DNA of 64,000 bases from Clarkia xantiana subsp. parviflora (GCA_036873135.1 JAPTYO010000003.1:31810763-31874762); one strand, 5' to 3'; shown: positions 32,903 through 44,639, counted from the stretch's first letter. Notes: a model not told the origin generated them from the sequence alone. Made by a program: numbers and translations.

Positions 32903-35900
32903 ATGGAGGACGTAGGTGCACAAGTAGCTTCGCCCATGTTTATCCATGGAGCTTTGTCAAATAGGTTCTGCGAATCGCCTCTAATGGCTCGAAAGCGCAG
33001 CTACCCGAGTTTTATCACTCAGACGCATCATTTCCATAACCAGGATCTGCAGCACCAGCCAGATCCTAGGTCGAATTGGAACTCTAGTTCCTGGAATTGG
33101 GATAGTTCTGCGTTTGTTGCCAAACACGTCGAACCCGGTGTTTTGCAGCTGGGTACTGCTGCTGTGGAGCAGAGTAGGAGAGAAGAGGGTAGAAATGGAA
33201 GCCCTGAAATGTTGAAGAAGAGTTCTGGTAATGGTGTTGTTGATGAAAACTTGAGGTTGAATCTTGGTGGCCCGATCGGGACCAAACCGGTGGATGAGCC
33301 GAGACCCAACAAGCGGGTCCGGTCGGGGTCTCCAGGTAGTAACTATCCAATGTGCCAGGTGGATGAGTGTAGTGAGGATTTGTCTACTGCCAAGGACTAT
33401 CATAGGAGGCACAAGGTGTGTGAGTTTCATAGCAAATCAGCGAAAGCCTTAGTTGGGAAGCAGATGCAAAGGTTCTGTCAACAGTGCAGCAGGTTCGTGT
33501 TTGCCAAATTGTTGTTCTACTGACATAAATAAAAAATTAATCTTTATTGAAGTACTATTATTGGTGAAAGTCCAGTTTTTGAAGCATTTTTCTCTTAATC
33601 TTCACAATATGTTAGTTTGTAGAGAATGGTGTTGCAGAAATATTCAGCTACCATCATAAATATCTGAGAGTTGGCTTAAGATAACAATTAAATTTGGACA
33701 CAAACCCGCATCTCCAAAATAAATAAAAAATTGATCTTTTTAGAAGTACTATTATTGGGTGAAAGTCCAGTTTTTGAAGCATTTTGCTCTTAATCTTCAA
33801 TAGGCTTACTTGTAGAAAATGGTGTTTCAGAAATATTCAGCTACCATCCTGTATATCTGAGTTGGATTTTGATAACCTATAAATTTGGACACAAACCCGC
33901 ATCTCCATAATTATTCGCCGTTGAATGTTGTAGACCAATTCAGATGTCTCAGTCACACTGAATATTTTGTTCGTGGATCTTTATGAGTTCTAGAATCAAG
34001 AACAGGATTTTAAGGTTTTTGATGTCGTTGTAATTGTAATTGGTCATGACAAGATTTTGTTCTTCAGGTTCCATCTACTTTCGGAGTTTGATGAAGGGAA
34101 AAGGAGTTGCAGAAGGAGGCTTGCAGGGCACAACCGACGGAGAAGGAAGACTTCACAAGCTGATGATGCTAATTCGAGACCTGTAACCTCTAGCAGCCAA
34201 GAGAATACCAGCATTAATGGAAATCCAGATATTATCAGCTTATTAAGCGCTTTTGCTCGGACACAAGGTTTAACTTCTTTACCATCTATGCTATTATATT
34301 TTTACTTTTGAAATTCTTTTGAACTTTAGGGGGAAGTAAAAAATGGATTAATTACTAAATTATGTCCCGAACTTTGGATATTGACACTTAACTATTTTTT
34401 TGTACAAATAGTAAAGTGAATTTCATTTTCAGCCTATTTTGCAAGCATCATGCTCTGTCATTTTTTCTATCAAATTTGTCAGATTTTGTTTGAGAAGACA
34501 GAAAGACTGTTATTAATAAAAAGAACAGAATCAAAGGGTTAATTACTAAAAAACAATCCCACTTTAAGCGTAAAGGAAAGTAAACATTTCTTCTAGACAA
34601 TTTTTTTTAATCTTTGATATACGTAGCAAAGTGCAAATCTTTGCAAATTACGTTGAACTTTTTGTTACAATGTGACTGAAATTACCCATGTAATATCCAC
34701 ATGAATGTTTATTTACCTTTTTTGGTTGAAAAGATAATAAAAAACAGGGTTCTTTCATAGTTGTAATCTATACTGAATCCATCAACAAGGGAAAATGTGG
34801 ATTCGAGTGCTCTACCCGATAAAGATCAAATCCATCAAATGAAAAAAGGATTAATTGCTAAATTATGTACCGAACTTTGGATGTATTGACACTGAACTGT
34901 ATTTTTTTTTTTTACAAATAGGAAAGTGAATTTCACCTAATTTTGCAAGCATAATGCTCTGTCATTTTTTCTATCAGATTTGGCAGATTTTGTTTAAGAA
35001 GACAGAAAGACTGTTATTAACAAAAAGAACAGAAATATCAAAGGGTTAATTACTGAAAAACAATCTGACATTAAGCGTAAAGGAAAGTAAACATTTCTTC
35101 TAGAGAAAAATAAAGTTTAACTTTGAAATACTTAGCAAAGTGCAAATATTTGCAAATTATGTTGAACTTTTTGTTACATTGTGACTGAAATCACCCATGT
35201 AACATCCACATGAATTTTGATTTACCTTTTTTGGTTGAAAAAGATAATAAAAAACAGGGTTTTTTTTTCATAGTTGTAATCAATCTATATTGAATCCATC
35301 AACAGGGAAAAATGTGGATCCAGGTGCTCTACCCGATAAAGATCAAATCCTTCAGATCCTCAGCAAGATAAACTCCTTGGCTTTGCCAGTGGATCTCGCC
35401 AACAAAATTGCTGCATATCAAAACTTAAATGGGGCAGTATCTGGGCAAGCCTCATCTGGTCAGACCAAACCGAACGGTTCCATGCCATCTCCATCAACGA
35501 TGGATCTACTCACTGCCCTCTCTGCTACTACTCTTACACAACCGAACCCCGAAACCCTACCTGTTCTATCTCAGAAAAGCAGAGCTCCAATGGAGTTCAA
35601 CTCGGTTGGAGGAGAAAGAAGTAGCAGCAGCTACCAATCTCCCATTGAAGATTCAGATTGTCATGTTCAAGAAACCAGGATGCCAAATCTACCGTTGCAG
35701 CTGTTTAGCTCTTCGCCTGAAAATGACAGTAGCCCTCCAACTTTAGCTTCTTCGAGGAAGTATTTCTCGTCTGACAGTAGCAACCCGACTGATGAACGGT
35801 CACCTTCGTCCTCTCCAGTAGTGCAGAGGCTGTTTCCGATTCAGAGTTCAGCTTCAGCTATGAATTCTGAGATCTCAATCTGTAGAGAGACTAACAGGAA

Positions 35901-38900
35901 CGTTGAATCTAATAGAATTAAGGCTGTGCCTCTTGAGCTCTTCAGAGACCACGATAGGAGACCCGAACACAGGCCATACCAGAGTCATGGTCTGTATCAT
36001 AGTTCTCCTTATCAAACTGGGTATACTTCATCATCGGGTTCTGATCATTCACCTTCGAGCTTGAGTTTGGATTCTCAGGTACCTTTTAAAAAAAGATTTA
36101 ATTTTTGTTTTCGTTTTCTATCTTTGCTCTGCTGAAATTGTTTGTATGAATTTTGGACAGGATCGAACTTGTAGAATAATGTTCAAACTATTCGACAAAG
36201 ACCCGAGTCATTTACCAGGGGGATTACGATCTCAGGTACAATCCTAGTACCTTGTCTTTTCAATCAATCTTTGGTTGCATAAACGAATGGATTGGATCTG
36301 CGAGTTTCCAACAAAGTTTTCATTTTTCTTCATCATATAAGCATTACAATTGTGGGTCTGGAATTTAATGTAGTTTGATAAAGTTGTTTGTCTGTTTCAT
36401 GGTTTTTGCTGGTTCAGATACATAACTGGCTTTCAAACAGTCCAATGGAAATGGAAAGCTACATAAGGCCGGGCTGTGTGGTGCTTTCCATCTACCTTTC
36501 GATGCCATCTGCTACGTGGGATCAAGTGAGTGAACTTGGTAACATCATTTTTTTTTTACAATGGATCTTTTTTTCTTGATTAACCTGTTTGGCCCTATAA
36601 TGGATCTGTGATTGAATGTCAAAGCAATATATATATATATATTTATTTTTACAAAAAATGATTTTTTTGCAGCTTGAGGGGAAGTTTATTGAACGAATTC
36701 GCGCACTGGTAGATTCAGAACCCGATTTCTGGGGAACAGGAAGGTTCTTGATTCATACTGGCAGAAAGCTTGCATCCCACGACAGTGGTGAGTTGCTGCA
36801 TTATCCCGCAAATTTAAATTGTTGCATCTGCTTCAGAGACTAACTCGAAGTAAATAACCCGGTTACTTTTCATATTCTTAAAATCATTAGGAAAAGTCAA
36901 TTTATGCAAGTCATGGAGGATATGTTCTCCCGAGTTGATATCGGTGTCTCCACTGGCTGTTGTGGGAGGACAATCGACTTCTATACTATTAAGAGGCAGG
37001 AATCTGATTAGTCCAAGAACAAAGTAAGTGCCTTTGCTTATCCCAAGCTATGCTGCTTATATAATCTTATATAATAAATAGGAGAGATCTAAACTCCATT
37101 TTTATGCAGAATCCATTATACAAATATGGGAGGATATATTTCGAAGGTCACTACCGAACAGAATTCACACAACTCTATACATGATGAAATCCGAATAACG
37201 GGTTTTCAAGTTGATGGTTCAGCACCAGCTAATTTAGGCCGTTGTTTTATCGAGGTAAATGCTTTTACACTTCATCTGGCTAAAAAATCTGGAAAAATTG
37301 TGCATTGACCTCCATATGGGGGAGTGTATTCAGCAAAAAAACATAATTTTTCCTTAAAAATTGAAACTTTTGGAAGGATTTAATATAATCTCGAATAACT
37401 CCTTCCATATGGGGGAGTGTATTCAGTAAAAAAACATAATTTTTCCTTAAAAATCAAAACTTTTGGAAGGATTTAATAGAATCTCGAATAATTCAACAAA
37501 TTGAACCTTCAACAGGTTGAAGATGGATTCAAAGGACATAGCTTCCCCGTGATAATCGCCGACTCCACAATCTGCAACGAACTAAGAGTTCTAGAACCCG
37601 AACTAGAGGAAAACGACGAGAAACACCAAAGCTATGGAAACCAACAACCAAATTCAAGACAACAAGTGCTCCACTTCCTTAACGAGCTCGGGTGGTTGTT
37701 CCAAGGCTTGAACCGTTCACCCACAGAACAACACGATCCCAACCATATCCTTCGCCGCTACAAATTCCTCTTCACCTTTGCAGTGGAAAGGGATTGGTGT
37801 TGTTTGGTGAAGAAGCTGCTCGATATTCTCATGAAGACCCACTTTGAAGGGTCGGGTCTGTCGAGAGAGTCGTTGGAGGAGTTATCGGAGGTTCAACTGT
37901 TGAATCGTGCCGTGAGAAGGCAGTGCAGGAAAATGGTGGATTTGCTCATCCAATATGAGATAAGCGGTTTTAGCGACGGATCTTCGAAAGAGTATATTTT
38001 CCCGCCTAATCTTGCGGGTCCCGGCGGGGTTACGCCTCTGCACTTAGCTGCTTCTACTTCGGGCTCGGATGATATAGTTGATGCTTTGACGAATGATCCG
38101 CAACAGGTACTACTCGACAGACTATCCTAATTTTTTTTCTTTCCGTATTTTTACAGGTTGATTACACCAAAGATAAAAAACCGAACTTTGGCTAAAAGCA
38201 AACTAAATTTTTGCATAGCAAAGTGCAAACTTTATTGATTTTTGTGGTGGATGTGTCGTTAATTAAATTATATAGACTTGACATTCAACTCATGCATTTT
38301 GACGAAAGTTCTGTTGCTTTTGCCATTATGTGTCTCGTTAAAATAAAGTGTTAAGAATCTAAAAAACAGTCTCAATATAGGTCATGTTACTAATCGTTGT
38401 CCCAGATTTAAATTGTTGATATTCAGTTTCCCAACTATCAGATTGTTGTTTTTCACTTTATTTGACTGATTTTGGCGTTTAAAGCAACAAAAACATATGG
38501 CAAAAAAAAAAAGCAACAAATACATGTTATTTTCCACTTTTTCGAAGTATCATTTTTGTTACTCTTGGTTTAAGTTTATTTGATGCTTAAAAACACGTTT
38601 TTGTTCCGTCAATTTTAAGAGAAAAAAGTGGAAATCAACCAATTTGGGATACCGAATATCAATATTTAAATCTGGAACAACGATTAACAACAAGGCCTAT
38701 AGTTTACACTTTCTTTAGGTTCTTAACGCTAAAATATATGAGGCTATGACATTTCTGATTCTGGTCACTTTTTGATAAAGCAGTTTGCACATTGCTATGC
38801 TGTTTATTGTTCAATATGGTTCTTTGTCAAAGATAAAAGTTCAGTTTTTTTCCCCTAAACACTGAAAGTTGACTTGTTTTCTGGTAGTGAAATCAATTTC

Positions 38901-39475
38901 TGGAGGTTAGGTCTTCTTTTTTGGTAGTCTTGGATGCTTAGCCAAGATCATGTCGGGTCAATTCGACCAAGTTCATGTCCGGGTCTTAGCCCCGGTCGAC
39001 CCCGACAATGCTCAAATGTGAAAAGACCAAAATGACATTTTTTTTTCCTATAATTACGCAGATCGGATTGAACTGCTGGAACACCCTTCTAGATGCTTCC
39101 GGACAGTCGCCTCATGCTTACGCCGCAATGAGGAACAACCACTCCTACAACGACCTAGTCGACCAGAAACTCGCCGACAAGAAAAACGGGCAGGTCTCGG
39201 TGAGGATGACCATCGGTAGCGAAATCGGGCAAGATACAATGTTTCATCGACGGGCCCCACCCGAACCCTGCACCAAATGTGCGGCCGTTTCAGCAAAATA
39301 CGGTACCGGCCGAAGAATCCCAGGCCGACAAGGTGTGCTTCATCGCCCTTACATACACTCAATGCTCGTAATCGGTGCCGTCTGTGTTTGTGTCTGTCTG
39401 TTCCTCCGAGGCGCGCCAAAGGTCGGTTTAATCGCTCCGTTCAAGTGGGAAAACTTGGATTTCGGGGCGATTTAG
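32903..39475 (+). CDS. SPL14: SPL14/SPL16-class SBP-box transcription factor
   Basis: Ten coding exons join in frame: 32903-33492, 34068-34267, 35306-36078, 36161-36235, 36418-36525, 36673-36787, 36891-37023, 37110-37254, 37516-38106 and 39062-39475. The product is 1047 residues, close to Arabidopsis SPL14. The SBP domain (149-224) has both zinc sites (Cys151, Cys156, Cys173, His176; Cys192, Cys195, His199, Cys211) and the overlapping nuclear signal [17 protein letters not shown]. It binds GTAC-core DNA. The long C-terminal part has the class-specific blocks, an ankyrin-like stretch (about 830-930, TPLHLAAS) and a hydrophobic segment at 1008-1027 ([20 protein letters not shown]) before the conserved [12 protein letters not shown] end. 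I saw no miR156 site, as expected for this class. A 5' UTR intron (about 32636-32869) is likely, so I chose the ATG at 32903, giving the typical MEDVGAQVA start. Confidence 0.95.
33524..33907. repeat. Two ~193-bp tandem copies, SPL14 intron 1
   Basis: The block 'cataaataaaaaatt...gaagtactattattgg...aagtccagtttttgaagcat...ttcagctaccatc...ggacacaaacccgcatctcc' occurs at 33524-33716 and again at 33717-33907, with scattered differences. Confidence 0.92.
34347..35355. repeat. Two ~500-bp tandem copies spanning SPL14 intron 2 and exon 3 start
   Basis: Copy 1 (34347-34835) and copy 2 (34848-35355) are collinear at a period of about 507 bp. They share 'taaattatgt', 'ccgaactttgg', 'gcatgctctgtcatttttt'-like and 'gcgtaaaggaaagtaaac' words. 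Copy 2 ends in the true start of exon 3; copy 1 ends in a relic of the same exon start (about 34783-34832). Confidence 0.92.
34789..34841 (+). pseudogene. Relic duplicate of the SPL14 exon 3 start
   Basis: 'gtgctctacccgataaagat' and neighbouring bases repeat the beginning of exon 3 (true copy from 35306). One A is missing near the start, so the frame is shifted. The acceptor reads caacaagg instead of caacagg. If this site were ever spliced from exon 2, the frame would reach a TGA at 34839-34841, giving a short protein with the SBP domain alone. Confidence 0.7.
37311..37495. repeat. Two ~92-bp tandem copies, SPL14 intron 8
   Basis: The block 'ccatatgggggagtgtattc...acataatttttccttaaaaat...acttttggaaggatttaat...atctcgaataa' occurs at 37311-37401 and 37404-37495, almost identical. 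The second copy ends close to the exon 9 acceptor. Confidence 0.93.
38350..38727. mobile_element. Foldback element in SPL14 intron 9
   Basis: The left end (gttaagaatctaaaaaacag... actaatcgttgtcccagatttaaat) is mirrored at the right (atttaaatctggaacaacgatta... ttaggttcttaac). An outer inverted pair (gcatagcaaagtgcaaact near 38214, gtttgcacattgctatgc near 38784) suggests it sits in, or is part of, a larger foldback. The same family occurs in the DC1 gene intron (42326-42673), with a fragment at 54418-54530. Confidence 0.7.
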
Positions 39476-40179
39476 TGCAAAAACTAGATTCGAATGCGAG
39501 GATAGACAGTAACAACGATCGAGAAATTACGATCTCAATTTTCGGTATCGTGATTATGGCCAAATTGAGGAAGGAGGGTTAGAAGAGCACCCAGAATGAA
39601 GAGCAACTGAGGTTTCTTGTCCTCTAAGTTACTGCTGTAAGTTTGCTTGTCTGCTAAGTTACTACTGTAAGTTTGTTGCTGATTCTTTTTTTCTTTGTTT
39701 CTGGGTGTTTACCCTAGTGACTGTATGATTCCGACATAAAATATATAGATATATTATATTATCAATTGAAAGAGGTGGTTGTTTGTAACTGTAAATTTGA
39801 TTTCTCAGGATTTGGTTTATAATCACTACTATATAATGTAATATCATAGTAAAATGTATTTGTTCTTGTTGCTTACAATAATTTATATGGCTGTTTAATT
39901 GTTTTATTGTAATCCCGAGCCCGGACATGTTTGCACTATCTCACATGTTATGTGGTAAACATTTGATATCTGAATTTACTTGGACTTTTTGGTGCATAAT
40001 ATCTAGAATTCCAATATTTATATTTTTCTATTGGTGAGCCATTTTTAATTTTTAATTTTTTTAGGGTTGAAAAGTATTTATTTTTGCTTATTATTATTTA
40101 ACTAAAAAAGAATATAACTAAAAATAATATATGAAATGTTCAATAAAAAACTTAAAAATACAGTGTAATAACAAGTAAA

Positions 40180-40181
<2 letters not shown>

Positions 40182-40210
<29 letters not shown>
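40182..40210. repeat. (TA)n microsatellite
   Basis: About 29 bp of alternating TA. Confidence 0.9.
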
Positions 40211-40214
<4 letters not shown>

Positions 40215-40762
40215 GTGTTAAGTTCTCACCTCAAAAGTCACTTACCTTTCAGAATGTTGCACACGTACTTTCCAAAAGTCACGTAAATTCTAAAGTTTAA
40301 ACATATTTCGTCCGATTTGGATTAAATTTTGTTATCAAACTGGTTTAGACCGAAATCTTACCGAACCGACACAATCTATGAAAAAAAGTAGGGCCTTTAA
40401 ATATAGAATCAAACCGGGACAATTATAAATACCAGTAAGCCGAAGAAATCCGTAACCGTTGTATCTTTAAACTATGATTTAATATATGATATATAATGCA
40501 TTAACGATTCAACATATTTAGGGTCGCAAGTTTATTTTCATGTATGCGATTCAGAATTTGAAAAACACACTCAGTGAAGCTGGCTGTTAAATTACATATG
40601 ATATCCCAACTATCAAGAGACATTCATGCAAAAACTCCGATTTTTTTCCATGATGATCACTAAATTCTATTCATATTACTAGATAAAGATAAGACTTATT
40701 ATTAAATGTAATTATCATAGTTATACTTTAACAACTTATATAAATAACAATCTTAGAAACAT

Positions 40763-40793
40763 GCATGTGCAAAGCACATGCAGAAATAACTAG
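40763..40793 (+). mobile_element. Candidate Helitron 3' terminus
   Basis: The perfect hairpin GCATGTGC-aaa-GCACATGC (40763-40781) is followed by eight bases, then CTAG and T. This is the same layout as at 22266-22294 but with a different hairpin sequence, so it would be another Helitron family. No 5' end was identified. Confidence 0.5.
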
Positions 40794-41368
40794 TATATAT
40801 ATATACATATATAACTATGTAATATAATGTAGTGATTCAGCACGTCAACTCTTAATCAAGATGTCAGGGTTTAAATCTTGTTGAGATTATAAGATCGAAA
40901 AAATATTCATGACAAACATTTTACATTACCCTCCTGAAGGCAAACAAAAAAATATTAAATATTAAGGACAGTTTTAAAAAAAATACAAAAATTGCTAGTA
41001 TCAAATCTAAAAGAAAGTTTAATAATAATAAGTAAATATTAAATATTTAAACTAATTTTTTTAATAAAAAAAACATACAAATTTCTGGTATCTATATATA
41101 TATGTGAGAGGTGCGACAAAAACTTGAATTCATGATAACTGTTTAACAAAATATATGAATCTTATATAGATAGATAGATAATGTTGCATCTATGTATACA
41201 ACACCACTAAATAAATATATATACACCAAACTCATATGATGATGTGCTCTCTAGAGCTAAGGTAACAAGCAAGCAAACCCATATAAACACTATATAACAA
41301 TACTTTCCCCTCCTAATGCAAATACCTCCATCTTACCCAAAATAAACCCCGAATCATAACCAATGAGA

Positions 41369-41548
41369 GAGAAATTATTTCAATATCTCAGAGCTAACAC
41401 GTGGCTCTGAGGTGGTGCAACATCAGTCATTCAATGTGTGACATATTTGTATAGTGTCAGTTAATTTTGCCACATGGCAAACATTAATTGACTGATGTTG
41501 CACCACCTTAGTGCCACGTGTTAGCTCTAATATATTGAATAATTTCTC
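41369..41548. mobile_element. 180-bp MITE carrying paired G-boxes, 9-bp target duplication
   Basis: An exact 9-bp repeat, ccaatgaga, flanks it (41360-41368 and 41549-41557). The ends are inverted repeats of about 75 bp (gagaaattatttcaatat... / ...atattgaataatttctc) that include 'gctaacacgtgg' and its mirror 'ccacgtgttagc', so each arm carries a CACGTG G-box. The 9-bp duplication points to Mutator-like mobilisation. It lies 56 bp beyond the stop codon of the DC1 gene, probably within its 3' UTR. Confidence 0.88.
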
Positions 41549-41604
41549 CCAATGAGATCCCGCCACATCAGACACCAAACCCGAACCGTCAATTCGGTCA
41601 TAAC

Positions 41605-43547
41605 TTACTGAATCGATCGAGTACCGATATTCTGAACGATAGCCTGCCCGACTCCCTCCCCAACCCCTTCCACGAGCCCACCGAGAAACCCGGTCACGAC
41701 ATGCGCGGCCATGCGGGCCGCCGTCCCGAACACGCTCGGTTTTTCGGGGTCCACTTTGATGCCGGTGTCGTGGAGGCCGTTGAATATAATCTTCGCGCAG
41801 ACCGCGTGGAGATAGTAGTTGCACACGGTGCATCGGTAGACCCGACCGGGTTTCTTTTTAGCGCACTCGCCGCAGAGAGAGGCGGAGTCGGGGGAGGCGG
41901 TGGGGAGGAGGCGGAGAGTGTGGGGGTGGGAGGAGAAGATGATGTGTTGAGGGAGCATGGCGCAGCAAGGGTGGATGTGGAAGTTGCAGGTGGTGCATTT
42001 GAAGGCGTAGCCCTTTATAGATTTGCTACATGCCTCACACTTTGATTTTGTAGATATTCCACCTTTCACTAACAAAATTAAATTTGCTTAGTCTATATAT
42101 ATATATAAATTATTTTTGCAACCCCTAATCGTCAATATAAACCCTTAAAAATTAATATATATTGACTAATTAATATAAAATCTAACCCGAAATTTTAAAT
42201 ACATTGTTCCATAAATGAAACTTTATTTAAAAAAAATTAAAAAAAACTGTTATTGATATTATCATGAATATAGTTTTTTTTTTGTTTTTGTGCCAACTGG
42301 TGGTTTATAAAACATTAAGGTTCGGGTTAAGAACGTAAAAATAGTCTTAGCTATATGTTATATTCTAATCGATGTCTCAGATTTAAAATATTTATATTCC
42401 GTGTTCCAACTATCGGATTGGTTGAATTAAAATTTTTTTTTTCTCTTAAAATTGAAAGAACAAATATGAGAGTGTCAAATAAGTCCACGAGAGCAACAAC
42501 TATGTATATACTTTGGAAAAGCGGAAAACACTATGTTTTTGTTGCTTAAACGCCAAAATCTGCAGACAAAAGTAAAAAGCAACAAATATGATAGTAGAGA
42601 CATTGAATACTAGCATTTTAAATCTTGGATAGCAACTAGTAACATGACTTGTTGGAACTGTTTTTAATTCTTAATTCTTAGAATTCAGAACTTGTTATAT
42701 AAATTTCTTAACTATACTAGATTGTTGGTGGAGTTACGTTAATGAGAGTAGTGCATGTGCGAGTTGTTCACTAAGTCTAATCAGAAAAAAATCTCAGATT
42801 GTGAGTAAAAGAGTCCGAACATTACGTAGCGGGATGATCTATAATCGAAACTACTAGCCGATTCATTTTTTATGGCAACTTTTTTTTTCTTTATTTATTA
42901 ATTATTATAAACTGTACTCGATTAAATTTCACTATATATATCAGGCTTGTTAAATTCAAGCATATTCATACTTCTATTTGAAATAAAACAAAAAATTTAT
43001 ACTCTCATCTTAAACTATCTAAATGCATTGTTAAGTTGCTCATATATATATATATACCTGCTTTAGCAGAGAAGACTAGATTGTGCTGCAGATGAAAGGG
43101 ATGACAATGGAGAGAAGCAGGTGCTAGGGCACAAAACTCATGAAGCTGATAATCCGAACAAAGCCGACACGCAAACCTCTTCCCGGCGCCGTACTCTTTG
43201 CAGCCGCTGCAAGTGAAGAGATCGGGTCGGTTAATGTGTGAGAGAGGGTGGTTCGGGTGGCCGAAGTGGAGAAAATCCGCCCCGACAACTCGCTGTGGAG
43301 AAGTCGGGAACTCGATGAGTCGGGTTATTGCAGATGAAGAAGGACATGATTGCAACTGATGAAAAGTTGTTGATGATGATGATTTGCAGGTAATAATTTG
43401 CAGGGGTTTCTTATTATTATTGTTATTACCTGATAATCTCTTCATCTTTGGTATGGTAATAGTGGTTTCTTCTTCTTTAGTGCTGAAGAATAATGGTATA
43501 ATGCATGGATGACTTATATGGTTGGATAAAGTTGTTGCTTTGGACAT
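41605..43547 (-). CDS. DC1 (Cys/His-rich C1) domain protein
   Basis: Two exons join in frame (43547-43058 and 42068-41605, complement) to give 317 residues. Three DC1-type zinc-binding modules are visible: about 100-140 (CSGC, CRLC, LHEFCA), 174-200 (CEAC, KCTTC, IHPCCA) and 229-255 (CGEC, RCTVC, LHAVCA). These plant-specific fingers are linked to stress and hormone responses, sometimes binding lipid or protein, but no substrate can be assigned. The N-terminal 80 residues are Asn/Ser-rich and low complexity. The C-terminus (about 265-317) is a Gly/Val-rich helix-like tail (GFLGGLVEGVGEGVGQAIV) that may touch membranes. The true start could be Met35 (MKRLSG). Intron 1 (989 bp) holds two transposon relics, and its donor GT runs directly into a (TA)n repeat. 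Confidence 0.85.
42326..42673. mobile_element. Foldback element in DC1 intron, same family as 38350
   Basis: The left end 'gttaagaacgtaaaaatagtc ... tctcagatttaaaatattta ... ccaactatcggattg' parallels 38350-38460, and the right half mirrors it (agcattttaaatcttgga ... tttttaattctta). The interior 'gttgcttaaacgccaaaatc' matches the inverted 'gattttggcgtttaaagcaac' of the SPL14 copy. Confidence 0.7.
42719..42865 (+). mobile_element. SINE-like dispersed repeat, copy A (3' part)
   Basis: It shares 'gttgttcactaag', 'aaaaaaatctcaga', 'tgtgagtaaa' and 'acattacgtagcg' with the repeats at 45285-45515 and 61868-62170. The tRNA-like head is missing here. Confidence 0.6.
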
Positions 43548-43559
43548 TAGGAATATATT

Positions 43560-44010
43560 GCATGTTTTTTTGAGTTGGAATGAATGTTAAGTGGCATGTT
43601 GTGATTGGTCAATTTTCAGTGTTTTGGTTTGCTGGAATGTGCGTGGTTGAAAGTTTAGACTAACCACTTAACCAACTATCCTAAAACTTTGAGGTGATAT
43701 GTGAATGCAGGTGATATGTGAATGCATGGCTTATCATTTATACTTCAACATTTCATTTCACAGGTGGGCTGAGACATTTTTAAAAGTCCATTATGTGTTT
43801 AATTAGGGTTTAAACTTGGTGTTGCGGATATTCTAATTTTAAACTCGGTTTTGAAAGTTATAGCTAGTAAGATGAGAATCTGTTTTACAACTTTTGAAAC
43901 TATATATTGATGGTGAATTTTCTACTTGGTAATGTTTGTGGTGATATAAAATTCAATTGGTATAGTATACATCTACAATATTTCTGTTTTCTTCAGCCCT
44001 AAGTTATTCA

Positions 44011-44075
<65 letters not shown>

Positions 44076-44275
44076 TAGTGATTATTAAAATGTGGTTATT
44101 AACTCATAGGTGGTTATTTATTATTGGAAAAAAAAATAGCGGTTATTAAAAGGTGGTGGATCTATAACTATAACTCATAGGTTAGAAGTATAAAATTTAA
44201 TTTATTGCCTAAATTTTACTAATTTGATGGGTCTAAATTACTTTTTGGAAATTTTATTTTTTTACAATACTTTAG
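43560..44275. other. DC1 gene upstream region
   Basis: Promoter side of the DC1 gene; AT-rich, with a 58-bp TA microsatellite. No distinctive promoter motif stands out. Confidence 0.4.
44015..44072. repeat. (AT)n microsatellite
   Basis: Perfect alternating AT over about 58 bp. Confidence 0.97.
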
Positions 44276-44276
44276 A

Positions 44277-44457
44277 AATTCTGATAATTTAATTAACTAG
44301 AACTTAGTTACCTAATTTTGTTTTCAGAAGGTAAACATATGTAGTTTAAAATTATGAGCTAATTTACATTAAGAACGCTCATTAACTGTAATTCTGATAA
44401 TTTAATTAACTAGAACTTAGTTACCTAATTTTGTTTTCAGAAGGTAAACATATGTAA
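44277..44457. repeat. 67-bp direct repeat, 47-bp spacer
   Basis: The segment 'attctgataatttaattaac...gaaggtaaacatatgta' occurs at 44277-44343 and again, apparently identical, at 44391-44457. The lack of divergence suggests a recent local duplication. Confidence 0.93.
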
Positions 44458-44639
44458 TGGATTACGATTAATGAGGATAGGCTAAAGGAAAATTGAAGAT
44501 ATCCGAGTCGAGACACAAGAGAAAAATATCGATGACCAATCATGATCAGAATAAGAAAACAAAGATGAATGACCGACACTAATATTAAGAGGTGTCGACA
44601 ACCAATGCGACACTCGAAGAATGACGACAAGTGCGCTCA

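Larger units (their letters stand above)
39480..41359. other. SPL14 3' UTR and intergenic DNA
   Basis: The first 300 bases are probably SPL14 3' UTR and include a ~32-bp tandem repeat (taagttact... gctgtaagtttg, 39622-39675). The rest is AT-rich with a (TA)n run at 40182-40210, a GGTT-type transposon scrap near 40320-40450 and a weak tRNA-like SINE trace near 40825-40890 (gggtttaaatctt). Confidence 0.45.

Noticed and set aside
39054..39419. 121-codon minus frame
   Set aside because: Antisense shadow of SPL14 exon 10; Arg/His-rich composition typical of reverse-read coding DNA.
32903..39475. miR156 target site in SPL14
   Set aside because: I looked for the characteristic CT-rich target word in exons and the 3' UTR and did not see it; this SPL class normally lacks it.
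41701..42045. 114-codon plus frame, Gly/Val/Glu-rich
   Set aside because: It lies exactly opposite the Cys/His codons of DC1 exon 2 and is the antisense shadow of a GC-richer exon.
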